A program made the position numbers and the translations under genes. A stretch of DNA of 64,000 nucleotides, from positions 652,875-716,874 of the forward strand of contig OZ024787.1 in assembly GCA_964017065.1 (NCBI GenBank), given 5' to 3'. The DNA comes from Haliclona indistincta. Its lineage: Eukaryota > Porifera > Demospongiae > Haplosclerida > Chalinidae. Under the pieces are notes generated by a model. It made no database searches and had not been told where the DNA came from. It worked only from the letters and a program-made list of their open reading frames with translations. Position 1 is the stretch's first letter. Every line of letters begins with the position of its first letter. Positions 31,808 to 44,969 of the stretch are shown here, in pieces.

Positions 31808-33105
31808 TTTGTTACTTGATGTAATGTTACTCTACTACTCTGGTAGTCTCTACTAACTCTATTCTTGCACTCAGAATAGTTAGATCTGTTTAAAGCATGC
31901 TGGTGATGTGTTACCAGCACTGTGATTACAGTAGCAATCCAGGTATTGTATTCGATAAGGACCCACACTTGTAACTTGTTGTAGGAATAAGCTAATGTCA
32001 CTAGACTGCTCTGGCAGTCTCTACTAACTCTATTCTTGCTGTGTGAAAAGTTAGATCCTTTAAAAAGCATGCTTGGTGATTTGTTACCAGCACTGAGACT
32101 GCAGTAGCAATCCAGGTATTGTTCGATAAGGACCCACACTTGTAACTTGATGTAGAAATAAGCTAATCTCACTGGGCTGCTCTGGCAGTCTCTACTAATT
32201 CTATTCTTGCTGTATGAAAAGTTAGACCTATTTTAAGCATGCTGGTGATGTGTTACCAGCACTGTGATTACAACAGCAAACATAGGTATTGTATTCAATA
32301 AGGACCCACACTTGTAACTTGATGTAGGAATAAGCTAATGTTACTGGGCTGCACTGGTAGTCTCTACTAACTCTATTCTTGCTGTCTGAAAGGTTAGATC
32401 TTTTAAAGGCATGCTGGTGATGTGTTACCAGCACTGTGATAACCGCAACAATCATAGGTATTGTATTCGATAAGGACCCACCCTTGTAACTTGATGTAGG
32501 AATAAGATAATGTCACTAGATTACTCTGGCAGTCTCTACTAACTCTATTCTCGCTGTGTGAAAAGTTAGATCCTTTTAAAGCATGCTGGTGATGTGTTAC
32601 CAGCACTGTGATTACAGCAGTAATCATAGGTATTGTATTCGATAAGGACCCGCACTTGTAACTTGATGTAGGAATAAGCTAATGTCACTAGACTGCTCTG
32701 ACAGTCTCTACTAACTCTATTCTTGTTGTGTGAAAAGTTAGATCCTTTTAAAGCATGCTGGTGATGTGTTACCAGCACTGTGATTACAGCAGCAATCATA
32801 GCTATTGTATTCGATAAGGACCCACACTTGTAACTTGATGTAGGAATAAGATAATGTCACTAGATTGCACTGGCGGTCTCTACTAACTCTATTCTTGCTG
32901 TGTGAAAAGTTAGAAAATTTTTAAAGCATGCTGGCGATGTGTTACTAGCACTGTGATTGCAGTAGCAATCCAGGTATTGTATTCGATAAGGACCCACACT
33001 TGTAACTTGATGTAGGAATAAGCTAATGTCACTAGACTGCTCTGGCAGTCTCTACTAACTCTATTCTTGCTGAGTGAAAAGTTAGCTCTGTTTAAAGCAT
33101 GCTTT
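31808..33105 (-). repeat. 172 bp satellite, reverse arm (about 7.5 units)
   Basis: Units carry AAGGACCCACACTTGTAAC and GTGTTACCAGCACTGTGATT in the reverse sense of the right arm. The copies differ from each other more than most right-arm copies do. Confidence 0.92.
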
Positions 33106-34105
33106 AAATGACTCTGGTCATCTTTCATGTTGTGGTGGTATTGAAGTATTAACACCAGCCATCATCAACTATTATAGCACAAGGACCCACACATGCTACT
33201 AACTACAGGAATGCTCCAGCACTTAACTACTCCATTTGCAATAGGTACAAACACTGTTCTTTCTCTCTGCTTACTTTAAATGACTCTGGTCATCTTTCAT
33301 GTTGTGATGGTCTTGAAGTAGTATCACCAGCTATCATCGACTACGGGAGCACAAGTACCCACACATGCTACTAACTACAGGAATACTCCAGCACTTAACT
33401 ACTCCATTTGCAATAGGTACAAACACTGTTCTTTCTCTCTGTTTAGTTTTAATGACTCTTGTCTTCTTTCATGTTGTGGTGGTATTGAAATAGTAACACC
33501 AGCTATCATCGACTATTGTAGCACAAGGACCCATACATGCTACTAACTACAGGAATACTCCAGCACTTAACTACTCCTTTTGCAATAGGTACAAACACTG
33601 TTCTTTCTGTCTGATTACTTTAAATGACTGTGGTCATCTTTCATATTGTGGTGGTATTGAAATAGTAACACCAGCTATCATCAACCATTGTAGCACAAGG
33701 ACCCACACATGCTACTAACTACAGGAATACTCCAGCACTTAACTATTCCAATTGCAATAGGCACAAACACTGTTCTTTCTGTCCAGTGACTTTAAATGAC
33801 TCTGGTCATCATTCATGTTGTGATGGTATTGAAGTAGTATCACCAGCTATCATCGACTACGGGAGCACAAGGACCCACACATGCTACTAACTACAGGAAT
33901 ACTCCAGCACTTAACTATTCCATTTGCAATAGGTAAAAAGAGAGAGAAAGAACAGTGTTTGTACCTATTGCAAATGGAGTAGTTAAGTGCTAGAGTATTC
34001 CTGTAGTTAGTAGCATGTATGGGTCCTTGTGCTACCATAGTCGATGATAGCTTGGGTTACTACTTCAATACCACCACAACATGAAAGACGACCAGAGTCA
34101 TTTAA
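33106..34105. repeat. B-unit repeats and hairpin turn of the giant foldback
   Basis: Five units of about 175 bp (CTCTGGTCATCTTTCATG ... CACTGTTCTTTCTCTCTG), then a turn at about 33940 where TGCAATAGGTA faces TACCTATTGCA, then one inverted B unit that runs into the forward 172 bp array. B and A units share GGACCCACAC and are of similar length, so they may be distantly related. Confidence 0.88.
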
Positions 34106-37100
34106 AGCATGCTTTAAACAGATCTAACTTTTCACACTGCAAGAATAGAGATAGTAGAGACTGTCAGAGCAGTCTAGTGACATTAGCTTATTCCTACATC
34201 AAGTTACAAGTGTGGGTCCTTATCGAATACAATACCTGGATTGCTACTGCAATCACAGTGCTGGTAACACATCACCAGCATGCTTTAAAAGGATCTAACA
34301 TTTCACACTACAAGAATAGAGTTAGTAGAGACTGCCAGAACAGTCTAGTAATATTATCTTATTCCTACATCAAGTTACAAGTGTGGGTCCTTATCGAATC
34401 GAATACCTATGATTGCTGCTGTAATCACAGTGCTGGTAACACATCGCCAGCATGCTGAAAAGGATCTAATTTTTCAGACAGCAAGAATAGAGTTAGTAGA
34501 GACTGCCAGAGCAGCCCAGTGACATTAGCTTATTCCTACATCAAGTAACAAGTGTGGGTCCTTATCGAATCAAATACCTATGATTGCTACTGCAATTCCA
34601 GTGCTGGTAACACATCACCAGCATGCTTTAAAAAGATCTAACTTTTCAGACAGCAAGAATAGAGTTAGTAGAGACTACTAGAGCAGCCCAGTGTCATTAG
34701 CTTATTCGTACATCAAGTAACAAGTGTGGGTCCTTATTGAATCAAATACCTATGAGTGCTACTGCAATTCCAGTGCTGGTAACACATCACCAGCATGCTT
34801 TAAAAAGATCTAACTTTTCAGACAGCAAGAATAGAGTTAGTAGAGACTGCCAGGGCAGCCCAGTGACATTAGCTTATTCCTACATCAAGTAACAAGTGTG
34901 GGTCCTTATCGAATCAAATACCTGCATTGCTATTGCAATTCCAGTGCTGGTAACACATCACCAGCATGCTTTAAAAAGATCTAACTTTTCAGACAGCAAG
35001 AATAGAGTTAGTAGAGACTGCCAGGGTAGCCCAGTGACATTAGCTTATTCCTACATCAAGTAACAAGTGTGGGTCCTTATCGAATTAAATACCTATGATT
35101 GATGCTGTAATCACAGTGCTGGTAACACATCACCAGCATGCTTTAAAAAGATCTAACTTTTCAGACAGCAAGAATAGAGTTAGTAGAGACTCCCAGGGCA
35201 GCCCAGTGACATTAGTTTCTTCCTACATCAAGTAACAAGTGTGGGTCCTTATCGAATTAAATACCTATGATTGCTGCTGTAATCACAGTGCTGGTAACAC
35301 ATCACCAGCATGCTTTAAAAAGATCTGACTTTTCAGACAGCAAGAATAGAGTTAGTAGAGACTGCCAGAGCAGCCCAGTGACATTAGCTTATTCCTACAT
35401 CAAGTAACAAGTGTGGGTCCTTATTGAATCAAATACCTATGATTGCTGCTTTAATCACAGTGCTGGTAACACATCAACAGCATGCTTAAAAAAGATCTAA
35501 CTTTTCAGACAGCAAGAATAGAGTTAGTAGAGACTACAAGAGCAGCCCAGTGACATTAGCTTATTCCAACATCAAGTAACAAGTGTGGGTCCTTATTGAA
35601 TCAAATACCTAGGATTGCTGCTTTAATCACAGTGCTGGTAACACATCAACAGCATGCTTTAAAAAGATCTAACTTTTCAGACAGCAAGAACAGAGTTAGT
35701 AGAGACTGCAAGAGCAGCCCAGTGACATTAGCTTATTCCTACATCAAGTAACAAGTGTGGGTCCTTATCGAATCAAATACCTATGACTGCTGCTGTAATC
35801 ACAGTGCTGGTAACACATCACCAGCATGCTTTAAAAAGATCTAACTTTTCAGACAGCAAGAATAGAGTTAGTAGAGACTCCCAGGGCAGCCCAGTGACAT
35901 TAGTTTCTTCCTACATCAAGTAACAAGTGTGGGTCCTTATCGAATTAAATACCTATGATTGCTGCTGTAATCACAGTGCTGGTAACACATCACCAGCATG
36001 CTTTAAAAAGATCTGACTTTTCAGACAGCAAGAATAGAGTTAGTAGAGACTGCCAGAGCAGCCCAGTGACATTAGCTTATTCCTACATCAAGTAACAAGT
36101 GTGGGTCCTTATTGAATCAAATACCTATGATTGCTGCTTTAATCACAGTGCTGGTAACACATCAACAGCATGCTTTAAAAAGATCTAACTTTTCAGACAG
36201 CAAGAACAGAGTTAGTAGAGACTGCAAGAGCAGCCCAGTGACATTAGCTTATTCCTACATCAAGTAACAAGTGTGGGTCCTTATCGAATCAAATACCTAT
36301 GACTGCTGCTGTAATCACAGTGCTGGTAAAACATCACCAGCATGCTTTAAAAAGATCTAACTTTTCAGACAGCAAGAATAGAGTTAGTAGAGACTGCCAG
36401 AGCAGCCCAGTGACATTAGCTTATTCCTACATCAAGTAACAAGTGTGGGTCCTTATCGAATTAAATACCTATGATTGCTACTGCAATTCCAGTGCTGGTA
36501 ACACATCACCAGCATGCTTTAAAAAGATCTAACTTTTCAGACTGCAAGAATAGAGTTAGTAGAGACTACTAGAGCAGCCCAGTGTCATTAGCTTATTCGT
36601 ACATCAAGTAACAAGTGTGGGTCCTTATCGAATCAAATACTTATGATTGCTACTGCAATTCCAGTGCTGCTAACACATCACCAGCATGCTTTAAAAAGAT
36701 CTAACTTTTCAGACAGCAAGAATAGAGTTAGTAGAGACTACTAGAGCAGCCCAGTGTCATTAGCTTATTCGTACATCAAGTAACAAGTGTGGGTCCTTAT
36801 CAAATACCTATGATTGCTACTGCAATTCCAGTGCTTGTAATACATCACCAGCATGCTTTAAAAAGATCTAACTTTTCAGACAGCAAGAATAGAGTTATTA
36901 GAGACTACTAGAGCAGCCCAGTGTTATTTGCTTATTCCTACATCAAGTAACAAGTGTGGGTCCTTATCGAATAAAATACCTATGATTGCTACTGAAATTC
37001 CAGTGCTGGTACTGGTAACACATCACCAGCATGCTTTAAAAAGATATAACTCTTTAGACAGCAAGAATAGAGTTAGAAGAAACTACCAGAGCAGCCCAGG

Positions 37101-40100
37101 GACATTAGCTTATTCCTACATCAAGTAACAAGTGTGGGTCCTTATCGAATCAAATACCTGCATTGCTACTGCAATTCCAGTGCTGGTAACACATCACCAG
37201 CATGCTTTAAAAAGATCTCACTTTTCAGACAGCAAGGATAGAGTTAGTAGAGACTGCCAGAGCAGCCCAGTGACATTAGCTTATTCCTACATCAAGTAAC
37301 AAATGTGGGTCCTTGTCGAATTAAATACCTATGATTGCTACTGCAATTCCAGTGCTGGTAACACATCACCAGCATGCTTTAAAAAGATCTAACTTTTCAG
37401 ACAGCAAGAATAGAGTTAGTAGAGACTACCAGAGCAGCCCAGTGACATTAGCTTATTCCAACATCAAGTAACAAGTGTGGGTCCTTATCGAATCAAATAC
37501 CTATGATTGCTACTGCAATTCCAGTGCTGGTAACACATCACCAGCATGCTTTAAAAAGATCTAACTTTTCAGACAGCAAGAATAGAGTTATTAGAGACTA
37601 CTAGAGCAGCCCAGTGTTATTTGCTTATTCTTACATCAAGTAACAAGTGTGGGTCCTTATCGAATCAAATACCTATGATTGCTACTGAAATTTCAGTGCT
37701 GGTACTGGTAACACATCACCAGCATGCTTTAAAAAGATATAACTCTTTAGACAGCAAGAATAGAGTTAGAAGAGACTACCAGAGCAGCCCAGGGACATTA
37801 GCTTATTCCTACATCAAGTAACAAGTGTGGGTCCTTATCGAATCGAATACCTGCATTGCTTCTGCAATTCCAGTGCTGGTAACACATCACCAGCATGCTT
37901 TAAAAAGATCTAACTTTTCAGACAGCAAGCATAGAGTTAGTAGAGACTGCCAGGGCAGCCCAGTGACATTAGCTTATTCCTACATCAAGTAACAAGTGTG
38001 GGTCCTTATCGAATTAAATACCTATGATTGCTGCTGTAATCACAGTGCTGGTAACACATCACCAGCATGCTTTAAAAAGATCTAACTATTCAGACAGCAC
38101 GAATAGAGTTAGTAGAGACTGCCGGAGCAGCCCAGTGACATTAGCTTATTCCTACATCAAGTAACAAGTGTGGGTCCTTATCGAATCAAATACCTATGAT
38201 AGCTACTGCAATTCCAGTGCTGCTAACACATCACCAGCATGCTTTAAAAAGATCTAACTTTTCAGACAGCAAGAATAGAGTTAGTAGAGACTGCCAGAGC
38301 AGCCCAGTGACATTAGCTTATTCCTACATCAAGTAACAAGTGTGGGTCCTTATCGAATCAAATACCTATGATTGCTGCTGTAATCACAGTGCTGGTAACA
38401 CATCACCAGATTGCTTTAAAATGATCTAACTTTTCAGACAGCAAGAATAGAGTTAGTAGAGACTGCAAGAGCAGCCCAGTGACATTAGCTTATTCCTACA
38501 TCAAGTAACAAGTGTGGGTCCTTATCGAATCAAATACCTATGATTGCTACTGCAATTCCAGTGCTGCTAACACATCAACAGCATGCTTTAAGAAGATCTA
38601 ACTTTTTAGACAGCAAGAATTGAGTTAGTAGAGAGTACTAGAGCAGCTCAGTGTCATTTGCTTATTCCAACATCAAGTAACAAGTGTGGGTCCTTATCGA
38701 ATCAAATACCTGCATTGCTACTGAAATTCCAGTGCTGGTACTGGTAACACATCACCAGCATGCTTTAAAAAGATATAACTCTTTAGACAGCAAGAATAGA
38801 GTTAGAAGAGACTACCAGAGCAGCTCAGGGACATTAGCTTATTCCTACATCAAGTAACAAGTGTGGGTCCTTATCGAATCAAATACCTGCATTGCTACTG
38901 CAATTCCAGTGCTGGTAACACATCACCAGCATGCTTTAAAAAGATCTAACTTTTCAGACAGCAAGCATAGAGTTAGTAGAGACTGCCAGGGCAGCCCAGT
39001 GACATTAGCTTATTCCTACATCAAGTAACAAGTGTGGGTCCTTATCGAATCAAATACCTATGATTGCTACTGCAATTCCAGTGCTGCAAACACATCACCA
39101 GCATGCTTTAAAAAGATCTAACTTTTCAGACAGCAAGAATAGAGTTATTAGAGACTACTAGAGCAGCCCAGTGTTATTTGCTTATTCTTACATCAAGTAA
39201 CAAGTGTGGGTCCTTATCGAATCAAATACCTATGATTGCTACTGAAATTCCAGTGCTGGTACTGGTAACACATCACCAGCATGCTTTAAAAAGATATAAC
39301 TCTTTAGACAGCAAGAATAGAGTTAGAAGAGACTACCAGAGAAGCCCAGGGACATTAGCTTATTCCTACATCAAGTAACAAGTGTGGGTCCTTATCGAAT
39401 CAAATACCTGCATTGCTACTACAATTCCAGTGCTGGTAACACATCACCAGCATGCTTTAAAAAGATCTAACTTTTCAGACAGCAAGAATTGAGTTAGTAG
39501 AGACTACTAGAGCAGCCCAGTGTCATTTGCTTATTCCAACATCAAGTAACAAGTGTGGGTCCTTATCGAATCAAATTCCTGTATTGCTACTGCAATTCCA
39601 GTGCTTGTAATACATTACCAGCATGCTTTAAAAAGATCTAACTTTTCAGACAGCAAGAATAGAGTTAGTAGAGACTGCCAGGGCAGCCCAGTGACATTAG
39701 CTTATTCCTACATCAAGTAACAAGTGTGGGTCCTTATCGAATCAAATACCTATGATTGCTACTGCAATTCCAGTGCTGGTAACACATCACCAGCATTCTT
39801 TAAAAAGATCTAACTTTTCAGACAGCAAGAATAGAGTTAGTAGAGACTGCCAGAGCAGCCCAGTGACATTAGCTTATTCCTACATCAAGTAACAAGTGTG
39901 GGTCCTTATCGAATCAAATACCTATGATTGCTGCTGCAATTCCAGTGCTGGTAACACATCACCAGCATTCTTTAAAAAGATCTAACTTTTCAGACAGCAA
40001 GAATAGAGTTAGTAGAGACTGCCAGAGCAGCCCAGTGACATTAGCTTATTCCTACATCAAGTAACAAGTGTGGGTCCTTATCGAATCAAATACCTATGAT

Positions 40101-43100
40101 TGCTGCTGTAATCACAGTGCTGGTAACACATCACCAGCATGCTTTAAAAAGATCTAACTTTTCAGACAGCAAGAATAGAGTTAGTAGAGACTGCCAGAGC
40201 AGCCCAGTGACATTAGCTTATTCCTACATCAAGTAACAAGTGTGGGTCCTTATCGAATCAAATACCTATGATTGCTACTGCAATTCCAGTGCTGGTAACA
40301 CATCACCAGCATGCTTTAAAAAGATCTAAATTTTCAGACAGCAAGAATAGAGTTAGTAGAGACTACTAGAGCAGCCCAGTGTCATTTGCTTATTCCTACA
40401 TCAAGTAACAAGTGTGGGTCCTTATCGAATCAAATTCCTGTATTGCTACTGCAATTCCAGTGCTGGTAACACATCACCAGCATGCTTTAAAAAGATCTAA
40501 CTTTTCAGACAGCAAGAATAGAGTTAGTAGAGACTACCAGAGCAGCCCAGTGACATTAGCTTATTCCTACATCAAGTAACAAGTGTGGGTCCTTATCGAA
40601 TCAAATACCTGCATTGCTACTGCAATTCCAGTGCTGGTAACACATCACCAGCATGCTTTAAAAAGATCTAACTTTTCAGACAGCACGAATAGAGTTAGTA
40701 GAGACTGCCAGAGCAGCCCAGTGACATTAGCTTATTCCTACATCAAGTAACAAGTGTGGGTCCTTATCGAATTAAATACCTATGATTGCTGCTGTAATCA
40801 CAGTGCTGGTAAATCATCACCAGCATGCTTTAAAAAGATCTGACTTTTCAGACAGCAAGAATAGAGTTAGTAGAGACTGCCAGAGCAGCCCAGTGTCATT
40901 AGCTTATTCCTACATCAAGTAAAAAGTGTGGGTCCTTATCGAATCAAATACCTATGATTGCTACTGCAATTCCAGTGCTGGTAACACATCACCAGCATGC
41001 TTTAAAAAGATCTAACTTTTTAGACAGCAAGAATTGAGTTAGTAGAGAGTACCAGAGCAGCTCAGTGTCATTTGCTTATTCCAACATCAAGTAACAAGTG
41101 TGGGTCCTTATCGAATCAAATACCTATGATTGCTACTGCAATTCCAGTGCTGGTAACACATCACCAGCATGCTTTAAAAAGATCTAACTTTTCAGACAGC
41201 AAGAATAGAGTTATTAGAGACTACTAGAGCAGCCCAGTGTTATTTGCTTATTCTTACATCAAGTAACAAGTGTGGGTCCTTATCGAATCAAATACCTATG
41301 ATTGCTACTGAAATTTCAGTGCTGGTACTGGTAACACATCACCAGCATGCTTTAAAAAGATATAACTCTTTAGACAGCAAGAATAGAGTTAGAAGAGACT
41401 ACCAGAGCAGCCCAGGGACATTAGCTTATTCCTACATCAAGTAACAAGTGTGGGTCCTTATCGAATCGAATACCTGCATTGCTTCTGCAATTCCAGTGCT
41501 GGTAACACATCACCAGCATGCTTTAAAAAGATCTAACTTTTCAGACAGCAAGCATAGAGTTAGTAGAGACTGCCAGGGCAGCCCAGTGACATTAGCTTAT
41601 TCCTACATCAAGTAACAAGTGTGGGTCCTTATCGAATTAAATACCTATGATTGCTGCTGTAATCACAGTGCTGGTAACACATCACCAGCATGCTTTAAAA
41701 AGATCTAACTATTCAGACAGCAAGAATAGAGTTAGTAGAGACTGCCGGAGCAGCCCAGTGACATTAGCTTATTCCTACATCAAGTAACAAGTGTGGGTCC
41801 TTATCGAATCAAATACCTATGATAGCTACTGCAATTCCAGTGCTGCTAACACATCACCAGCATGCTTTAAAAAGATCTAACTTTTCAGACAGCAAGAATA
41901 GAGTTAGTAGAGACTGCCAGAGCAGCCCAGTGACATTAGCTTATTCCTACATCAAGTAACAAGTGTGGGTCCTTATCGAATCAAATACCTATGATTGCTG
42001 CTGTAATCACAGTGCTGGTAACACATCACCAGATTGCTTTAAAATGATCTAACTTTTCAGACAGCAAGAATAGAGTTAGTAGAGACTGCAAGAGCAGCCC
42101 AGTGACATTAGCTTATTCCTACATCAAGTAACAAGTGTGGGTCCTTATCGAATCAAATACCTATGATTGCTACTGCAATTCCAGTGCTGCTAACACATCA
42201 ACAGCATGCTTTAAGAAGATCTAACTTTTTAGACAGCAAGAATTGAGTTAGTAGAGAGTACTAGAGCAGCTCAGTGACATTAGCTTATTCCAACATCAAG
42301 TAACAAGTGTGGGTCCTTATCGAATCAAATACCTGCATTGCTACTGAAATTCCAGTGCTGGTACTGGTAACACATCACCAGCATGCTTTAAAAAGATATA
42401 ACTCTTTAGACAGCAAGAATAGAGTTAGAAGAGACTACCAGAGCAGCTCAGGGACATTAGCTTATTCCAACATCAAGTAACAAGTGTGGGTCCTTATCGA
42501 ATCAAATACCTGCATTGCTACTGAAATTCCAGTGCTGGTACTGGTAACACATCACCAGCATGCTTTAAAAAGATATAACTCTTTAGACAGCAAGAATAGA
42601 GTTAGAAGAGACTACCAGAGCAGCTCAGGGACATTAGCTTATTCCTACATCAAGTAACAAGTGTGGGTCCTTATCGAATCAAATACCTGCATTGCTACTG
42701 CAATTCCAGTGCTGGTAACACATCACCAGCATGCTTTAAAAAGATCTAACTTTTCAGACAGCAAGCATAGAGTTAGTAGAGACTGCCAGGGCAGCCCAGT
42801 GACATTAGCTTATTCCTACATCAAGTAACAAGTGTGGGTCCTTATCGAATCAAATACCTATGATTGCTACTGCAATTCCAGTGCTGCAAACACATCACCA
42901 GCATGCTTTAAAAAGATCTAACTTTTCAGACAGCAAGAATAGAGTTATTAGAGACTACTAGAGCAGCCCAGTGTTATTTGCTTATTCTTACATCAAGTAA
43001 CAAGTGTGGGTCCTTATCGAATCAAATACCTATGATTGCTACTGAAATTCCAGTGCTGGTACTGGTAACACATCACCAGCATGCTTTAAAAAGATATAAC

Positions 43101-44715
43101 TCTTTAGACAGCAAGAATAGAGTTAGAAGAGACTACCAGAGAAGCCCAGGGACATTAGCTTATTCCTACATCAAGTAACAAGTGTGGGTCCTTATCGAAT
43201 CAAATACCTGCATTGCTACTACAATTCCAGTGCTGGTAACACATCACCAGCATGCTTTAAAAAGATCTAACTTTTCAGACAGCAAGAATTGAGTTAGTAG
43301 AGACTACTAGAGCAGCCCAGTGTCATTTGCTTATTCCAACATCAAGTAACAAGTGTGGGTTCTTATCGAATCAAATTCCTGTATTGCTACTGCAATTCCA
43401 GTGCTTGTAATACATTACCAGCATGCTTTAAAAAGATCTAACTTTTCAGACAGCAAGAATAGAGTTAGTAGAGACTGCCAGGGCAGCCCAGTGACATTAG
43501 CTTATTCCTACATCAAGTAACAAGTGTGGGTCCTTATCGAATCAAATACCTATGATTGCTATTGCAATTCCAGTGCTGGTAACACATCACCAGCATGCTT
43601 TAAAAAGATCTAACTTTTCAGACAGCAAGAATAGAGTTAGTAGAGACTGCAAGAGCAGCCCAGTGACATTAGCTTATTCCTACATCAAGTAACAAGTGTG
43701 GGTCCTTATTGAATCAAATACCTATGATTGCTGCTTTAATGACAGTGCTAGTAACACATCAACAGCATGCTTTAAAAAGATCTAACTTTTCAGACAGCAA
43801 GAATAGAGTTAGTAGAGACTGCCAGAGCAGCCCAGTGACATTAGCTTATTCCTACATCAAGTAACAAGTGTGGGTCCTTATCGAATCAAATACCTATGAT
43901 TGCTACTGCAATTCCAGTGCTGGTAACACATCACCAGCATTCTTTAAAAAGATCTAACTTTTCAGACAGCAAGAATAGAGTTAGTAGAGACTGCCAGAGC
44001 AGCCCAGTGACATTAGCTTATTCCTACATCAAGTAACAAGTGTGGGTCCTTATCGAATCAAATACCTATGATTGCTGCTGCAATTCCAGTGCTGGTAACA
44101 CATCACCAGCATTCTTTAAAAAGATCTAACTTTTCAGACAGCAAGAATAGAGTTAGTAGAGACTGCCAGAGCAGCCCAGTGACATTAGCTTATTCCTACA
44201 TCAAGTAACAAGTGTGGGTCCTTATCGAATCAAATACCTATGATTGCTGCTGTAATCACAGTGCTGGTAACACATCACCAGCATGCTTTAAAAAGATCTA
44301 ACTTTTCAGACAGCAAGAATAGAGTTAGTAGAGACTGCCAGAGCAGCCCAGTGACATTAGCTTATTCCTACATCAAGTAACAAGTGTGGGTCCTTATCGA
44401 ATCAAATACCTATGATTGCTACTGCAATTCCAGTGCTGGTAACACATCACCAGCATGCTTTAAAAAGATCTAAATTTTCAGACAGCAAGAATAGAGTTAG
44501 TAGAGACTACTAGAGCAGCCCAGTGTCATTTGCTTATTCCTACATCAAGTAACAAGTGTGGGTCCTTATCGAATCAAATTCCTGTATTGCTACTGCAATT
44601 CCAGTGCTGGTAACACATCACCAGCATGCTTTAAAAAGATTTAAATTTTCAGACAGCAAGAATAGAGTTAGTAGAGTCTACCAGAGCAGCCCAGTGACAT
44701 TACATCGAGCAACAA
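34106..44715 (+). repeat. 172 bp satellite, forward arm (about 61 units)
   Basis: Unit period 172 bp, for example CAAGTGTGGG at 39721 and CAAGTGTG at 39893 and 40065. Conserved words are AGTGTGGGTCCTTATCGAAT, CAGTGCTGGTAACACATCAC and TTTTCAGACAGCAAGAATAG. A variant with GTACTGGTAACAC (about 4 bp longer) recurs at 37010, 37704, 38735, 39260, 41330, 42360, 42540 and 43060, defining a higher-order pattern. Recurring 66-codon ORFs are by-products of this variant. No host gene is visible anywhere in the array. Confidence 0.95.
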
Positions 44716-44969
44716 GGTGAAGTGAGAAGTAGAAGGGAAGACGCGAAGTCGCTCCGCTGCGCGATCGGCGTTGGTAAATGGTTCCGGTTAGGTACAGGAG
44801 GAATGCCGCCTAATTAATATTCATAATTCAATTTACCACGCCCGTTCTTTGCTAGCTACTAAACCCTAAACCCTAAAAAACCTTCTCCTAACTGCACAAA
44901 GTCGGGAGGGTATTCCTAACCCGGGCCTTCGGCCCTTGATAAGCCTAAGGATCGTCGGGAGGGTATCCT

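Larger units (their letters stand above)
31744..44781. mobile_element. 13 kb asymmetric foldback element with satellite arms
   Basis: Outer inverted repeats of about 85 bp occur at 31744-31830 and 44693-44781 (left CCATTTAGCATCGCGATCGC; right ends TTGGTAAATGG), about 85-90% alike. From the left the order is a reverse array of the 172 bp unit (31808-33105), a reverse array of about 175 bp B units (33106-33935), a hairpin turn near 33940, one forward B unit, then a forward array of the 172 bp unit to about 44715. The left arm is 2.2 kb and the right arm 10.8 kb. No transposase and no clear TSD. It could be a Foldback/Galileo-like element or a satellite palindrome. Confidence 0.8.

Noticed and set aside
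36928..43178. Five near-identical 66-codon ORFs
   Set aside because: They recur with one variant of the 172 bp satellite unit and have no codon-level conservation beyond the DNA repeat.
34106..44715. CRISPR-like regular array
   Set aside because: The whole 172 bp unit repeats, with no unique spacers and no cas genes. This is eukaryotic satellite DNA.
44862..44880. Interstitial telomere (CCCTAAACCCTAAA)
   Set aside because: Only about two units, and it is the tail of the SINE; the metazoan telomere repeat would be CCCTAA.
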